Source: Bacteroidales bacterium (GTDB taxonomy: Bacteria; Bacteroidota; Bacteroidia; Bacteroidales; UBA932). From it: a DNA stretch of 64,000 nucleotides. Positions within the stretch are counted from its first letter, which is position 1; each line of letters begins with the position of its first letter. The notes beneath the pieces are model-generated. The model was not told where the DNA came from and did no database searches. It saw only the letters and a list, made by a program, of their open reading frames with translations. The translations under genes were made by a program, and so were the position numbers. The stretch covers positions 39,277 through 103,276 of the forward strand of contig JAFYEM010000033.1 in the NCBI GenBank assembly GCA_017544265.1, read 5' to 3'. Positions 16,729 through 23,969 of the stretch are shown here, in pieces.

Positions 16729-17396
16729 TGGACGTAAAAATAGAAAAGAGTTGGAAGGACGCTCTTTCCGGAGAGTTTTCCAAGCCCTATTTCAAAGCCC
16801 TCGTGGAGCAGCTTCACACCGAGAAAGCCTCGGGTGTGACGATTTATCCTCCCGGGGGCTTGATTTTCAAGGCCTTCGACCTGACTCCCGTGGACAAAGT
16901 CAGGGTGGTTATTCTGGGCCAGGATCCTTACCATGGCCCCGGACAGGCGATGGGACTCTCTTTCTCTGTACCCCGCGGCATTCCCGCTCCTCCGTCTCTG
17001 AAAAATATTTTCAAGGAAATAGAATCGGACCTGGGAATCAGAATGAGCGGGTCTCCTGATTTGACGCCATGGGCGCAGCAGGGCGTACTTCTCCTGAACA
17101 CAGCCCTGACTGTCCGTGCCGGCGTGGCCGCTTCGCACTCCAGAATCGGCTGGCAGGAGTTCACAGATGCCGTAATACGTTATCTGTCCGATAACTGCAA
17201 TGGCATAATATTCCTGCTCTGGGGCAATTTCGCCCGAGGAAAGAAGGCTCTCATAGACACTTCCAGGCATTATGTTCTGGAAGCGGCTCATCCCTCCCCC
17301 CTTGCCGGCGGGGCCTTTTTCGGCTGCCGCCATTTTTCCAAGACCAACCAGCTCCTTACCTCCATGGGCAGTGCACCAATTAACTGGCAATTATGA
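16728..17396 (+). CDS. ung: Uracil-DNA glycosylase, family 1
   Basis: Removes uracil from DNA to start base excision repair; 222 residues. The water-activating loop GQDPYHGPGQAMGLSFSV has D66 and H69, the uracil-recognition Asn is in LLLNTALTVR, and the DNA-intercalation loop is HPSPLAGG. Full family length. Starts in the lon stop codon and its own stop codon overlaps coaD by 4 bases (ATGA), so lon, ung, coaD and the next gene form one transcript. Confidence 0.96.
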   Translation: MDVKIEKSWKDALSGEFSKPYFKALVEQLHTEKASGVTIYPPGGLIFKAFDLTPVDKVRVVILGQDPYHGPGQAMGLSFSVPRGIPAPPSLKNIFKEIESDLGIRMSGSPDLTPWAQQGVLLLNTALTVRAGVAASHSRIGWQEFTDAVIRYLSDNCNGIIFLLWGNFARGKKALIDTSRHYVLEAAHPSPLAGGAFFGCRHFSKTNQLLTSMGSAPINWQL

Positions 17397-17857
17397 AGAA
17401 AGTCGCTTTGTTCCCCGGCTCATTCGACCCTTTTACAGCCGGGCACCTGAATATCCTTCAAAGGGCCCTGACCATTTTTGACGAAGTCGTAGTCGCCGTG
17501 GGTGTCAATCAGGACAAGCACGGACTCTTCGATATGGACAGACGCATGGAAATCATACGCGAATGCGTCAAAGGGCTTCCGGGAGTATCTGTCATCAAAT
17601 ATGACAACCTTACCGTGGATACCTGCCGGAGCCTCGGAATAAGACATATCGTCAGAGGTGTCCGCAATATGATGGACTTTGACACGGAACGGTCCATCGC
17701 GGACGCCAACCGCCACCTCGCTCCTGAAATTGAGACTGTGATTATTCCTACGGCACAGGAATTCGCCCATATTTCATCGTCTGCGGTCAGGGATCTGCTG
17801 CGACATGGCGGAGACTGCTCTGAATTCATAGTGCCGGAAGTGAAGCATCTGCTATGA
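17393..17857 (+). CDS. coaD: Pantetheine-phosphate adenylyltransferase
   Basis: Transfers AMP from ATP to 4'-phosphopantetheine, the penultimate step of coenzyme A synthesis. 154 residues, hexameric family. The nucleotidyl-transferase signature GSFDPFTAGH ends in H18, and the second motif is ISSSAVRDLL. Overlaps the genes on both sides by 4 bases. Confidence 0.96.
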   Translation: MKKVALFPGSFDPFTAGHLNILQRALTIFDEVVVAVGVNQDKHGLFDMDRRMEIIRECVKGLPGVSVIKYDNLTVDTCRSLGIRHIVRGVRNMMDFDTERSIADANRHLAPEIETVIIPTAQEFAHISSSAVRDLLRHGGDCSEFIVPEVKHLL

Positions 17858-19278
17858 AACGGTTTCTGATACTTTTGCTCTCGCTTTTGCTTCCGCTTAT
17901 TCTGCCCGCCCAGGACAAGCTGGAGACCAAACTGGACGAATATGTCAAGTCTATGCGGGGAATGAGCACGGAGGTCCAGTCGGAAGAATGCGATTTCATA
18001 ATTTCCAACTGCCTGGAAGAGTCGATAAAACAGCAGGTTACCTTTTATCTCTATAACCATTACTTGAAATCTGAGATCATGGGCGACGATGCTGTTGCAG
18101 TGCACATTGCAGACAGGTGGATACTCTCCGGGAAGGTGCCTTCGCATTCTGAAATAGAGAAAATCCAAATACGCCTGTTCGCTGATTTCAACAGGTCCTC
18201 GCTGATAGGCTCACAGGCTCCTGAAATCACACTCAGGGACATATACGGTGCTCCGCAGTCTCCTCTTTCCGGGGAAGGTTTCAAAGTACTTTATTTCTAC
18301 GACACCGGCTGTGCTTCCTGCTCCGTAGAGAGCGTCAGGCTGAACCAGTATGTCCTTCGCAACAAGTACCCTGTCAAGTTCTTTGCCGTCTATACGGGAA
18401 GTGATGTCAAAGCCTGGAAAGAATACTCTTCCTCCAAACTGACTGCCGCATCGTTCATACATCTTTACGACCCTGATGCCGAAGCAGATTTCCAGATGAA
18501 ATACGGGGTGATTTCTACCCCGAAGATGTTCCTCATAGACCCAGGCGGGCGCATTGTCGGCCGCGGCCTTGACACTCCTGCGCTGGAAATCCTGCTTGAC
18601 GATGAGTTCGGTCCGGCAAAATCTTATGTCTATGGCAGTGCCGAATCCCGGGCGCTTTTCGACAGCCTGCTCTCGCTCTATGAAAAACCCAGTGTTAAGG
18701 ACATCCTGGACATTGCAGAGTATATTGCTGAAGACAAGCATCTTACTGGCGATTACTTCTATTATCTCTCAGGTCATCACGGGGAGAATTACCGTGAAGC
18801 CGCACTTTCATTTATAGACAGAAGCATTCTTGGAAGCAATCTTTTCGACACAGCGGAGGATACCCTTTCGGTAATCGAACCGGCCCGTCTCATGAAATCC
18901 CTGCTTGAGAAGGCCCCTTTAGGCACAAAAGTGCCTCCGTTACGGCTTCATGGCACTCTGAAGCAGAGGAAAGCTCTGTTCCGCCGTCCGAGCCGCGACG
19001 GAGATTTCAGGCTCGACAGACTGAGGGGAAAACCTTCATATTTAATTCTCTACTCCCCTTCCTGCGGCTCCTGCGTCAACCTGATGGAAAGCGCATGCAA
19101 GCTTGCTTCCTCGCTGAAGGGTGTCAAGGTCCTGCTCGTAGATATGGACAGACTTCAGTCTGACTTTCCTTCGGAGGCATCTGCGGCGCTTGAGGCTTTT
19201 GACCTGTCTGTACTGCCTTATGCCGCGGCTATTGACCGCAAGGGAATTATAATCAGGCGATATATTGATAATTTTTAG
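17854..19278 (+). CDS. Exported protein with two thioredoxin-like domains
   Basis: 474 residues with signal peptide (MKRFLILLLSLLLPLILPAQ). After an alpha-helical N-terminal region of about 100 residues comes a TlpA-like domain with C153-A-S-C156 (FYDTGCASCSVE) and the cis-Pro STPKMFLI. A second, shorter thioredoxin-like domain has C404-G-S-C407 (YSPSCGSCVNL) and the cis-Pro-like SVLPYAA. Such proteins act in the periplasm as thiol-disulfide reductases or isomerases. Resembles the DUF5106/TlpA family of Bacteroidales. Two intact CxxC sites in one chain suggest relay of electrons or two targets. Last gene of the lon operon with a 4-base overlap with coaD. Confidence 0.78.
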   Translation: MKRFLILLLSLLLPLILPAQDKLETKLDEYVKSMRGMSTEVQSEECDFIISNCLEESIKQQVTFYLYNHYLKSEIMGDDAVAVHIADRWILSGKVPSHSEIEKIQIRLFADFNRSSLIGSQAPEITLRDIYGAPQSPLSGEGFKVLYFYDTGCASCSVESVRLNQYVLRNKYPVKFFAVYTGSDVKAWKEYSSSKLTAASFIHLYDPDAEADFQMKYGVISTPKMFLIDPGGRIVGRGLDTPALEILLDDEFGPAKSYVYGSAESRALFDSLLSLYEKPSVKDILDIAEYIAEDKHLTGDYFYYLSGHHGENYREAALSFIDRSILGSNLFDTAEDTLSVIEPARLMKSLLEKAPLGTKVPPLRLHGTLKQRKALFRRPSRDGDFRLDRLRGKPSYLILYSPSCGSCVNLMESACKLASSLKGVKVLLVDMDRLQSDFPSEASAALEAFDLSVLPYAAAIDRKGIIIRRYIDNF

Positions 19279-19286
19279 TACCTTTG
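19279..19286 (+). promoter_or_regulatory. -7 box TACCTTTG before the 76-residue protein gene
   Basis: Perfect TAnnTTTG, overlapping the end of the upstream gene (stop codon at 19276-19278 lies next to it) and only 7 bases before the next ATG, so the mRNA may lack a leader. Confidence 0.65.
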
Positions 19287-19293
19287 CCCCGTT

Positions 19294-19524
19294 ATGAGCA
19301 ACGCTGTTAAGAATAATGGAATAGATCCTGACTTCCTCGCAAAGCAGAAGGAATCCCTGAGGCGCAAGCACCGCCAGGTTATCTATTTGAATGATAATGA
19401 GCTGGACGCCATCAGGCAGTTCTGCGAACGCTACCCGGCAAGGCGCAAGGCAGCTTTTTTGCGGGAAGCGATAATGGAACGGGTACTGTCAGGACTGGAC
19501 GAGGGCCATCCTACTCTTTTCTGA
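19294..19524 (+). CDS. Small ribbon-helix-helix-like protein
   Basis: 76 residues, not assigned to a named family. The N-terminal third is charged and helical. The core RHRQ-type strand KHRQVIYLNDNELDAIR followed by helices IRQFCERY and KAAFLREAIMERVL has the beta-alpha-alpha pattern of ribbon-helix-helix (MetJ/Arc or MobC-like) DNA-binding proteins. Own -7 box, and the 3' end overlaps the convergent lnt gene by 14 bases. If it is an RHH protein it would act as a dimeric regulator; this is a reading of pattern only. Confidence 0.6.
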   Translation: MSNAVKNNGIDPDFLAKQKESLRRKHRQVIYLNDNELDAIRQFCERYPARRKAAFLREAIMERVLSGLDEGHPTLF

Positions 19525-21085
19525 AGCGGCCTGCGACAGCAGCGAGCAGAATCATTGCAAATACCAGAACGCTGATTCGTCCGGCAATGTCGCCGTGACG
19601 GACGAAGAATGTCTGTCCATCACAGAGGCTGACACTCCCCTTCAATACTTCAGGAACCCACCAGGAAGTGCTTGAGACTATTTTTCCCCTGCTGTCTATA
19701 ATAGCGGAAATGCCGGTATTGGCGCAGCGGGCGATCCAGCGGCGCGTCTCGATGGCCCTCAGCCGGGAATAATTCAGGTGTTGATGATAACCCGGCGTAT
19801 CTCCCCACCAGGCGTCATTTGTAATGACCGTCAGAAGCCTGGCGCCCTTGCGGATGTATCCGGCGCAGTATTCCCCGTAGATGGATTCGTAGCATATTGC
19901 GCAACCGACAGGAATCTGCCCGAAATTCAGCAGGGAAACTTCCTTCTGGCCGATGTCCCGGCCCATGACCCCGCCAAGAAGGTCGTCCAGCGGTACGAAA
20001 ATCCTTGGATATGGCGTCGATTCAACTCCGGGGACGAGTTTTGACTTGTGGCAAATATCAAAGCGGCCGTCTTTTTCAACTATCAAAGCTGAATTGTGGG
20101 ATTCTCTCCACACACCTTCACGCACCTGCCTGGCCGTCATGGACGGCGGAGTGCGGCGCTGGAAAAAATCCCTTGTGGCAGCACCGAAAAGCACCCCGGT
20201 CCCTTCGTGGGCATCCACGAATTCTTTCATGCTGCGGAATGTAGGACTGGAGGGAATGTCGTTTGTCACTATATCCCAGGTAAAGGTTTCCGGAGCGAGC
20301 ACAAGAGTATTCGGGCAGTTTGCATCAATCCCGGCGGCCGCCATATCGAGAAGAAGAGTGTTCTGTTCGGCCTGTGACATTCCGCCGAACTTATTGTACG
20401 GGTCTATATTCGGCTGGACTATGGTCACGTCGAGTTTTTCCTCCGACCCGCCGTCACCGGGGGTCAACAATATAGACACAATCGGCGGGCAAAGCAATAA
20501 AACAGCAGTCGAGGCTATGGAAGCCGAGCGCACACGCACGCTGGTGTCCTTCCATTTCCCTATAAGCCGGACAAGTCCGAAAACGGCAAGATTGGACGCC
20601 CATACCCAGAGCGAGCCTCCGAGGGTGCCTGTATATTCATACCACTGTACAAGTGAGGTGGTACCGGCAAAACCATTCCCGAGAACCAGCCAGGGCCAGG
20701 AAATCTGCGCCGATGTAAGATAGAAACGCTCCCAAGCCGTCCATGTGGCAGCGAGAAAAATATAGGCCACGGCTCCATGGGAACGCTTTTTCACCCATCT
20801 GAACAAAGCGAAGATGAGCGACATCTGGAAGGCATTGGCAAGAATCGCGAAGATGCCTCCGCCGACGGTAGCGTTGCAGACCCAGAAAGTAGTGAAAGCG
20901 TTCCAGAGTACAAAAGTCAGATAGTGCCACAGGAAAAACCGTTTTTCACTCAGGGCGTCGGCAATCAGAAGCGGAACGAATCCGACAAGCAGCAAAGGAG
21001 AGCAGCCCTCCACGAGAAATGGAAGGCTCAGAAGAACTGCACTCAGAAGAGAAGTTCCCGAAAGAAGCAGCAGGCGTTTTCGCAT
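19511..21085 (-). CDS. lnt: Apolipoprotein N-acyltransferase
   Basis: Inner-membrane enzyme that N-acylates the lipid-modified cysteine of lipoproteins; 524 residues. About six N-terminal membrane helices are followed by a nitrilase domain with the Glu-Lys-Cys triad in APETFTWD, CHKSKLVPG and GCAICYESIYG, and the conserved TNDAWWG and RCANTGIS loops. The frame stays open to a TTG at 21094, but that codon is part of the TAAATTTG promoter, so ATG 21085 is chosen. Its product would mature the many lipoproteins encoded here. Confidence 0.93.
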   Translation of the reverse strand: MRKRLLLLSGTSLLSAVLLSLPFLVEGCSPLLLVGFVPLLIADALSEKRFFLWHYLTFVLWNAFTTFWVCNATVGGGIFAILANAFQMSLIFALFRWVKKRSHGAVAYIFLAATWTAWERFYLTSAQISWPWLVLGNGFAGTTSLVQWYEYTGTLGGSLWVWASNLAVFGLVRLIGKWKDTSVRVRSASIASTAVLLLCPPIVSILLTPGDGGSEEKLDVTIVQPNIDPYNKFGGMSQAEQNTLLLDMAAAGIDANCPNTLVLAPETFTWDIVTNDIPSSPTFRSMKEFVDAHEGTGVLFGAATRDFFQRRTPPSMTARQVREGVWRESHNSALIVEKDGRFDICHKSKLVPGVESTPYPRIFVPLDDLLGGVMGRDIGQKEVSLLNFGQIPVGCAICYESIYGEYCAGYIRKGARLLTVITNDAWWGDTPGYHQHLNYSRLRAIETRRWIARCANTGISAIIDSRGKIVSSTSWWVPEVLKGSVSLCDGQTFFVRHGDIAGRISVLVFAMILLAAVAGRFRKE

Positions 21086-21091
21086 AGCATG

Positions 21092-21099
21092 CAAATTTA
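21092..21099 (-). promoter_or_regulatory. lnt -7 box TAAATTTG
   Basis: Perfect TAnnTTTG ending 6 bases before the lnt ATG. Transcription would begin at or next to the start codon, so a leaderless mRNA is likely. Divergent from the PASTA gene promoter 15 bases away. Confidence 0.7.
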
Positions 21100-21113
21100 T
21101 ACAATTTTTTTCT

Positions 21114-21121
21114 TAACTTCG
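21114..21121 (+). promoter_or_regulatory. Candidate -7 box TAACTTCG of the PASTA gene
   Basis: TAnnTTTG with one change (TTCG), 24 bases before the ATG at 21146. TTCG variants recur before queA and the BaiN-type gene. Confidence 0.5.
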
Positions 21122-21145
21122 CACGAATTAACAAGCTGATTAGAG

Positions 21146-21922
21146 ATGGGAAAGTTTTTCCAACACTGGATAGTCAAGAACCTTCTGCTCGCACTTCTGG
21201 TTGTGGCGGTGCTTGTGGGGGGTACAGCAATAGCACTTGATATCATCACCCGGCACGGCAAGACCGTGGTTGCGCCGGACTTCACCAACATGACGCTCTC
21301 CCAGGCCCGTGCAAAAGCATCGGAATGTGAAGTCAGGGTGAGGGTAACTGATTCCGTGTTCGTCCAGAGGCTTGGCGCCGGCGTGGTTTTCCGGCAGAAT
21401 CCCAAAGCCGGTGCGACAGTAAAAAAAGGCAGAAGCATCTTTCTCACTATCAACTCCATGGTCCCCCGCAAGGTTGTAATGCCTAATCTGGTCGGCTATA
21501 ATTTTGGTGAGGCTGTCGCCGAACTGCGGAACAGGGGTCTAGGTATTAAAAGGCTTCGCTATGTGAATGACATCGCAACCAACTACGTGCTTGCGCAGAG
21601 ACTCGGCGGAAGGGACCTCAATGCCGGAGACATGGTCGTGAGCGGCTCAGAAATAGAACTTGTGCTCGGGCTTGGCAGCGAGGACAACCGCACGAGCGTG
21701 CCGAATGTAACCGGGCTGAAATATATCAGGGCTGTGGAACTGCTTCATTCCCGCTGCCTGAATATCGGAAAGGCGAGCTTTGACAAGAATATACGCAGTT
21801 ATTCCGATTCAGTAAACGCCGTCGTTTTCAGGCAGGATACGCCTGAAGGCACCTCCCGTATACTTGGTTCACCGGTCAATATCTTCCTTACCCTCGACGA
21901 GAGCAAACTGCCCGCCAAATGA
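21146..21922 (+). CDS. Membrane-anchored PASTA-domain protein
   Basis: 258 residues: a short cytoplasmic tail, one membrane helix (about 12-33), then three PASTA domains of about 65-70 residues outside the membrane (VVAPDFTNMTLSQAR, VVMPNLVGYNFGEAV and TSVPNVTGLKYIRAV mark their starts). PASTA domains bind peptidoglycan fragments or muropeptides. No kinase or penicillin-binding domain is attached, as is common for the Bacteroidetes form, so its partner must be another protein. Overlaps the pseudouridine synthase gene by 4 bases. Confidence 0.88.
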   Translation: MGKFFQHWIVKNLLLALLVVAVLVGGTAIALDIITRHGKTVVAPDFTNMTLSQARAKASECEVRVRVTDSVFVQRLGAGVVFRQNPKAGATVKKGRSIFLTINSMVPRKVVMPNLVGYNFGEAVAELRNRGLGIKRLRYVNDIATNYVLAQRLGGRDLNAGDMVVSGSEIELVLGLGSEDNRTSVPNVTGLKYIRAVELLHSRCLNIGKASFDKNIRSYSDSVNAVVFRQDTPEGTSRILGSPVNIFLTLDESKLPAK

Positions 21923-22992
21923 CCCCTGAAGAGTCAACTCCTGATATTCTCCCCCAGGAATTTCCCCAGGAGGATGAGATGTTCGAACATTTCCGCCTGG
22001 TTGCCGACAAGGGCCAGGCGCCGGTTCGCGTGGACAAATTCATTTCCACCCATCTTGAAGATACATCCCGCCACAGAGTCCAGCTGGCGATAAAGAACGG
22101 CTTCGTCTTCGTAGGAGAAAAACAGGCGAAGGCGAATATGATAGTCCGGCCGCTGGATGTAATCCGTATAGTGCTTCCCTACCGCCGGCGCGGAGTCGAA
22201 ATCCTTCCTGAGAATATTCCGCTGGACATTGTCTATGAAGATGAGGACGTCCTTCTGGTGAATAAGCCGGCTGGGATGGTCGTTCATCCTGGACACGGGC
22301 ATTTTTCGGGAACGCTGGTGAATGCGCTGGCCTTTCATCTCGGACTAAGACAGGGTCCCGACGCCGATGACGAGCGCATGGGGGTACTTGTGCACAGGAT
22401 AGACAAGGACACCTCCGGGCTACTGGTGGTTGCGAAGAATCCACCAGCCCAGCTCAATCTTGCAGACCAGTTTTTCGTCCATTCCATAGACCGTAAATAC
22501 GTTGCCCTGGTCTGGGGCAATATCCGCGAAGATGAAGGCAGCATCGATGCCTACATTGGCAGGGACCCGTCTGACAGGCTCAACTTCAAGGTCGTGGACG
22601 ACCCTGAAAAAGGCAAACGCGCTGTCACTCACTACAGGGTGCTGGAACGCTTTGGTTTCGTTACTCTTGTGGAATGTATCCTTGAGACCGGGCGGACACA
22701 TCAGATCCGTGTCCACATGAGTTCCATCGGTCACCCCCTTTTCGGCGACGCCCGCTACGGAGGAACCCAGATCCGCCAGGGAACCGTCTATGCCAAATAC
22801 CGTCAGTTCATACACTCCTGCTTCGAACTCTGTCCCCGCCAGGCCCTTCACGCCAGAACTTTGGGCTTCACACACCCCCGTACGGGAGAAAGGCTGCACT
22901 TCGAATGTCCTGTACCGGAAGATATGACTGATCTCATTGAAAAATGGCGGCGCTACAGTTCATCGATGCTCAGCAACGACGAAATATTATAG
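21919..22992 (+). CDS. rluD: Ribosomal large-subunit pseudouridine synthase, RluD-like
   Basis: 357 residues. An N-terminal S4 RNA-binding domain (about 30-95) is followed by the RluA-family catalytic domain, with the nucleophile D162 in HRIDKDTSGLLV and the later motif ETGRTHQIRVHM. It makes pseudouridines in 23S rRNA. The first 30 residues are an acidic extension with no homology I can place. Coupled to the PASTA gene by a 4-base overlap, and its 3' end overlaps the zinc-ribbon gene on the other strand by 40 bases. Confidence 0.9.
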   Translation: MTPEESTPDILPQEFPQEDEMFEHFRLVADKGQAPVRVDKFISTHLEDTSRHRVQLAIKNGFVFVGEKQAKANMIVRPLDVIRIVLPYRRRGVEILPENIPLDIVYEDEDVLLVNKPAGMVVHPGHGHFSGTLVNALAFHLGLRQGPDADDERMGVLVHRIDKDTSGLLVVAKNPPAQLNLADQFFVHSIDRKYVALVWGNIREDEGSIDAYIGRDPSDRLNFKVVDDPEKGKRAVTHYRVLERFGFVTLVECILETGRTHQIRVHMSSIGHPLFGDARYGGTQIRQGTVYAKYRQFIHSCFELCPRQALHARTLGFTHPRTGERLHFECPVPEDMTDLIEKWRRYSSSMLSNDEIL

Positions 22993-23339
22993 ACAAGGTC
23001 GTTTTTCTCACAGTACTTAATATCGAAGCAGCGGTATTCGCAGTAGCCCCAGCGCTTTGTGAAGCCCGTGCAGAAGCCGGGCCGGAAGCCCCGGCTTTCC
23101 AGATAGGTCATTTCCACCTTGTCCCTCCCCTCTTCCGTAAGCTGAATCAGAATGCTCCTGTTGGTCTCCAGAATGGACATCACGCGGGAGAAGAATCTGC
23201 CCGCCTTCTTATTTTCCCTGTAGTGCCAGTGATCCCGGCATGAATCACTGCAGAATTTCTGGTTCGACTTTGCATAATCGATCACGCACCCGCATTCCAG
23301 ACAGTGTGACCGGTGACGGTATGGAACATATTTCTTCAT
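22953..23339 (-). CDS. Zinc-ribbon protein of unknown function
   Basis: 128 residues from ATG 23339; the frame extends further upstream but the added residues are unlike the rest. The N-terminus has a four-cysteine zinc site, CLECG ... KFCSDSC with DHWHY after it, the pattern seen in small Bacteroidales zinc-ribbon proteins (compare DUF2116-type). The middle is basic and helical (NKKAGRFFSRVMSILETN), and the C-terminal half has a winged-helix-like pattern with four more Cys (FCTG, YCEYRCFDIKYC). It may be a nucleic-acid-binding protein. The 3' end overlaps rluD by 40 bases. Confidence 0.65.
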   Translation of the reverse strand: MKKYVPYRHRSHCLECGCVIDYAKSNQKFCSDSCRDHWHYRENKKAGRFFSRVMSILETNRSILIQLTEEGRDKVEMTYLESRGFRPGFCTGFTKRWGYCEYRCFDIKYCEKNDLVYNISSLLSIDEL

Positions 23340-23414
23340 GCCGCAAAAATGCTTTTTCAGAAAATAAATTCCAATAGGATAACATGAATTATGGGTTTTG
23401 AGCAATAATATATG

Positions 23415-23464
23415 TTTTCATCATTGCATGAAATCCGAATACATGTTTTTAACAATGATGAAAA
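23415..23464. repeat. 12-bp perfect inverted repeat upstream of the fimbrial operon
   Basis: TTTTCATCATTG at 23415-23426 and its exact reverse complement at 23453-23464, separated by 26 bases. It lies in the 279-base gap before the SSB-like gene. The gap also holds two copies of GACCGGA (23469-23475 and 23523-23529). It could be an operator, the footprint of a regulator or a transcript hairpin; see findings. Confidence 0.55.
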
Positions 23465-23553
23465 AACCGACCGGAAACACATAAAAACTTGCAACAACAC
23501 ATATTTCATTTCCCGAAAAACTGACCGGACATTTTTTTTCGCTTTCCCTGAGT

Positions 23554-23595
23554 TTACTTTGCACTCGGCTTCGTAACGCGCGAGAAGCAAGCCGA
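23554..23595 (+). promoter_or_regulatory. Candidate promoter and leader hairpin of the SSB-fimbrial operon
   Basis: TTACTTTG at 23554-23561 differs from TAnnTTTG at one base and is the best -7 match in the gap. It would give a leader of about 50 bases with a 7-bp stem (TCGGCTT 23565-23571 with AAGCCGA 23589-23595). Evidence is modest. Confidence 0.35.
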
Positions 23596-23618
23596 TGTCA
23601 AACTTTAAACTCTGATCT

Positions 23619-23969
23619 ATGGATTACTCAATCAACAAAATTGAATTGCGCGGACGTGTGGGAGGCACCACTATCCGCAAGGCCGGAGATACCAGATGCG
23701 CAAGAGTCTCCCTCATCACCGACTATTATTATAAGGGACGCGACGGCGCTGCGGTAGTTGATTCAACCTGGCACAATCTGCTCGTATGGGAAGGCAAGAA
23801 TGTACCCAAACTGGAAGATATAGTCTCCGGCAGTATCTTCCATGTTCTCGGCCGTATCCGCACCGACAAATACACCTCTTCGGAAGGGGAAGAAAAGTAT
23901 TCCACCGAAATTATAGTTGCCAGGGGCGCCATTGAGGAGGACGATCTTACGCCGAAAAACTACTTATGA
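23619..23969 (+). CDS. Short SSB-like single-stranded DNA-binding protein
   Basis: 116 residues forming one OB fold. It starts INKIELRGRVGG, has SLITDYYYKGRDG and STWHNLLVWEG where SSB proteins have the beta-2/beta-3 core, and ends KYSTEIIVARGAIEEDD. It lacks the flexible C-terminal tail with the acidic DDDIPF-type tip that recruits repair proteins, so it is unlikely to be the main replicative SSB. Odd context: it is the first gene of the fimbrial operon, overlapping the next lipoprotein gene by 4 bases (ATGA). Confidence 0.82.
   Translation: MDYSINKIELRGRVGGTTIRKAGDTRCARVSLITDYYYKGRDGAAVVDSTWHNLLVWEGKNVPKLEDIVSGSIFHVLGRIRTDKYTSSEGEEKYSTEIIVARGAIEEDDLTPKNYL

Noticed and set aside
23427-23452. 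Invertible phase-variation promoter between the 12-bp inverted repeats
   Set aside because: The 26-base centre is far shorter than known invertible promoters and holds no -7 box; kept only as an open question.
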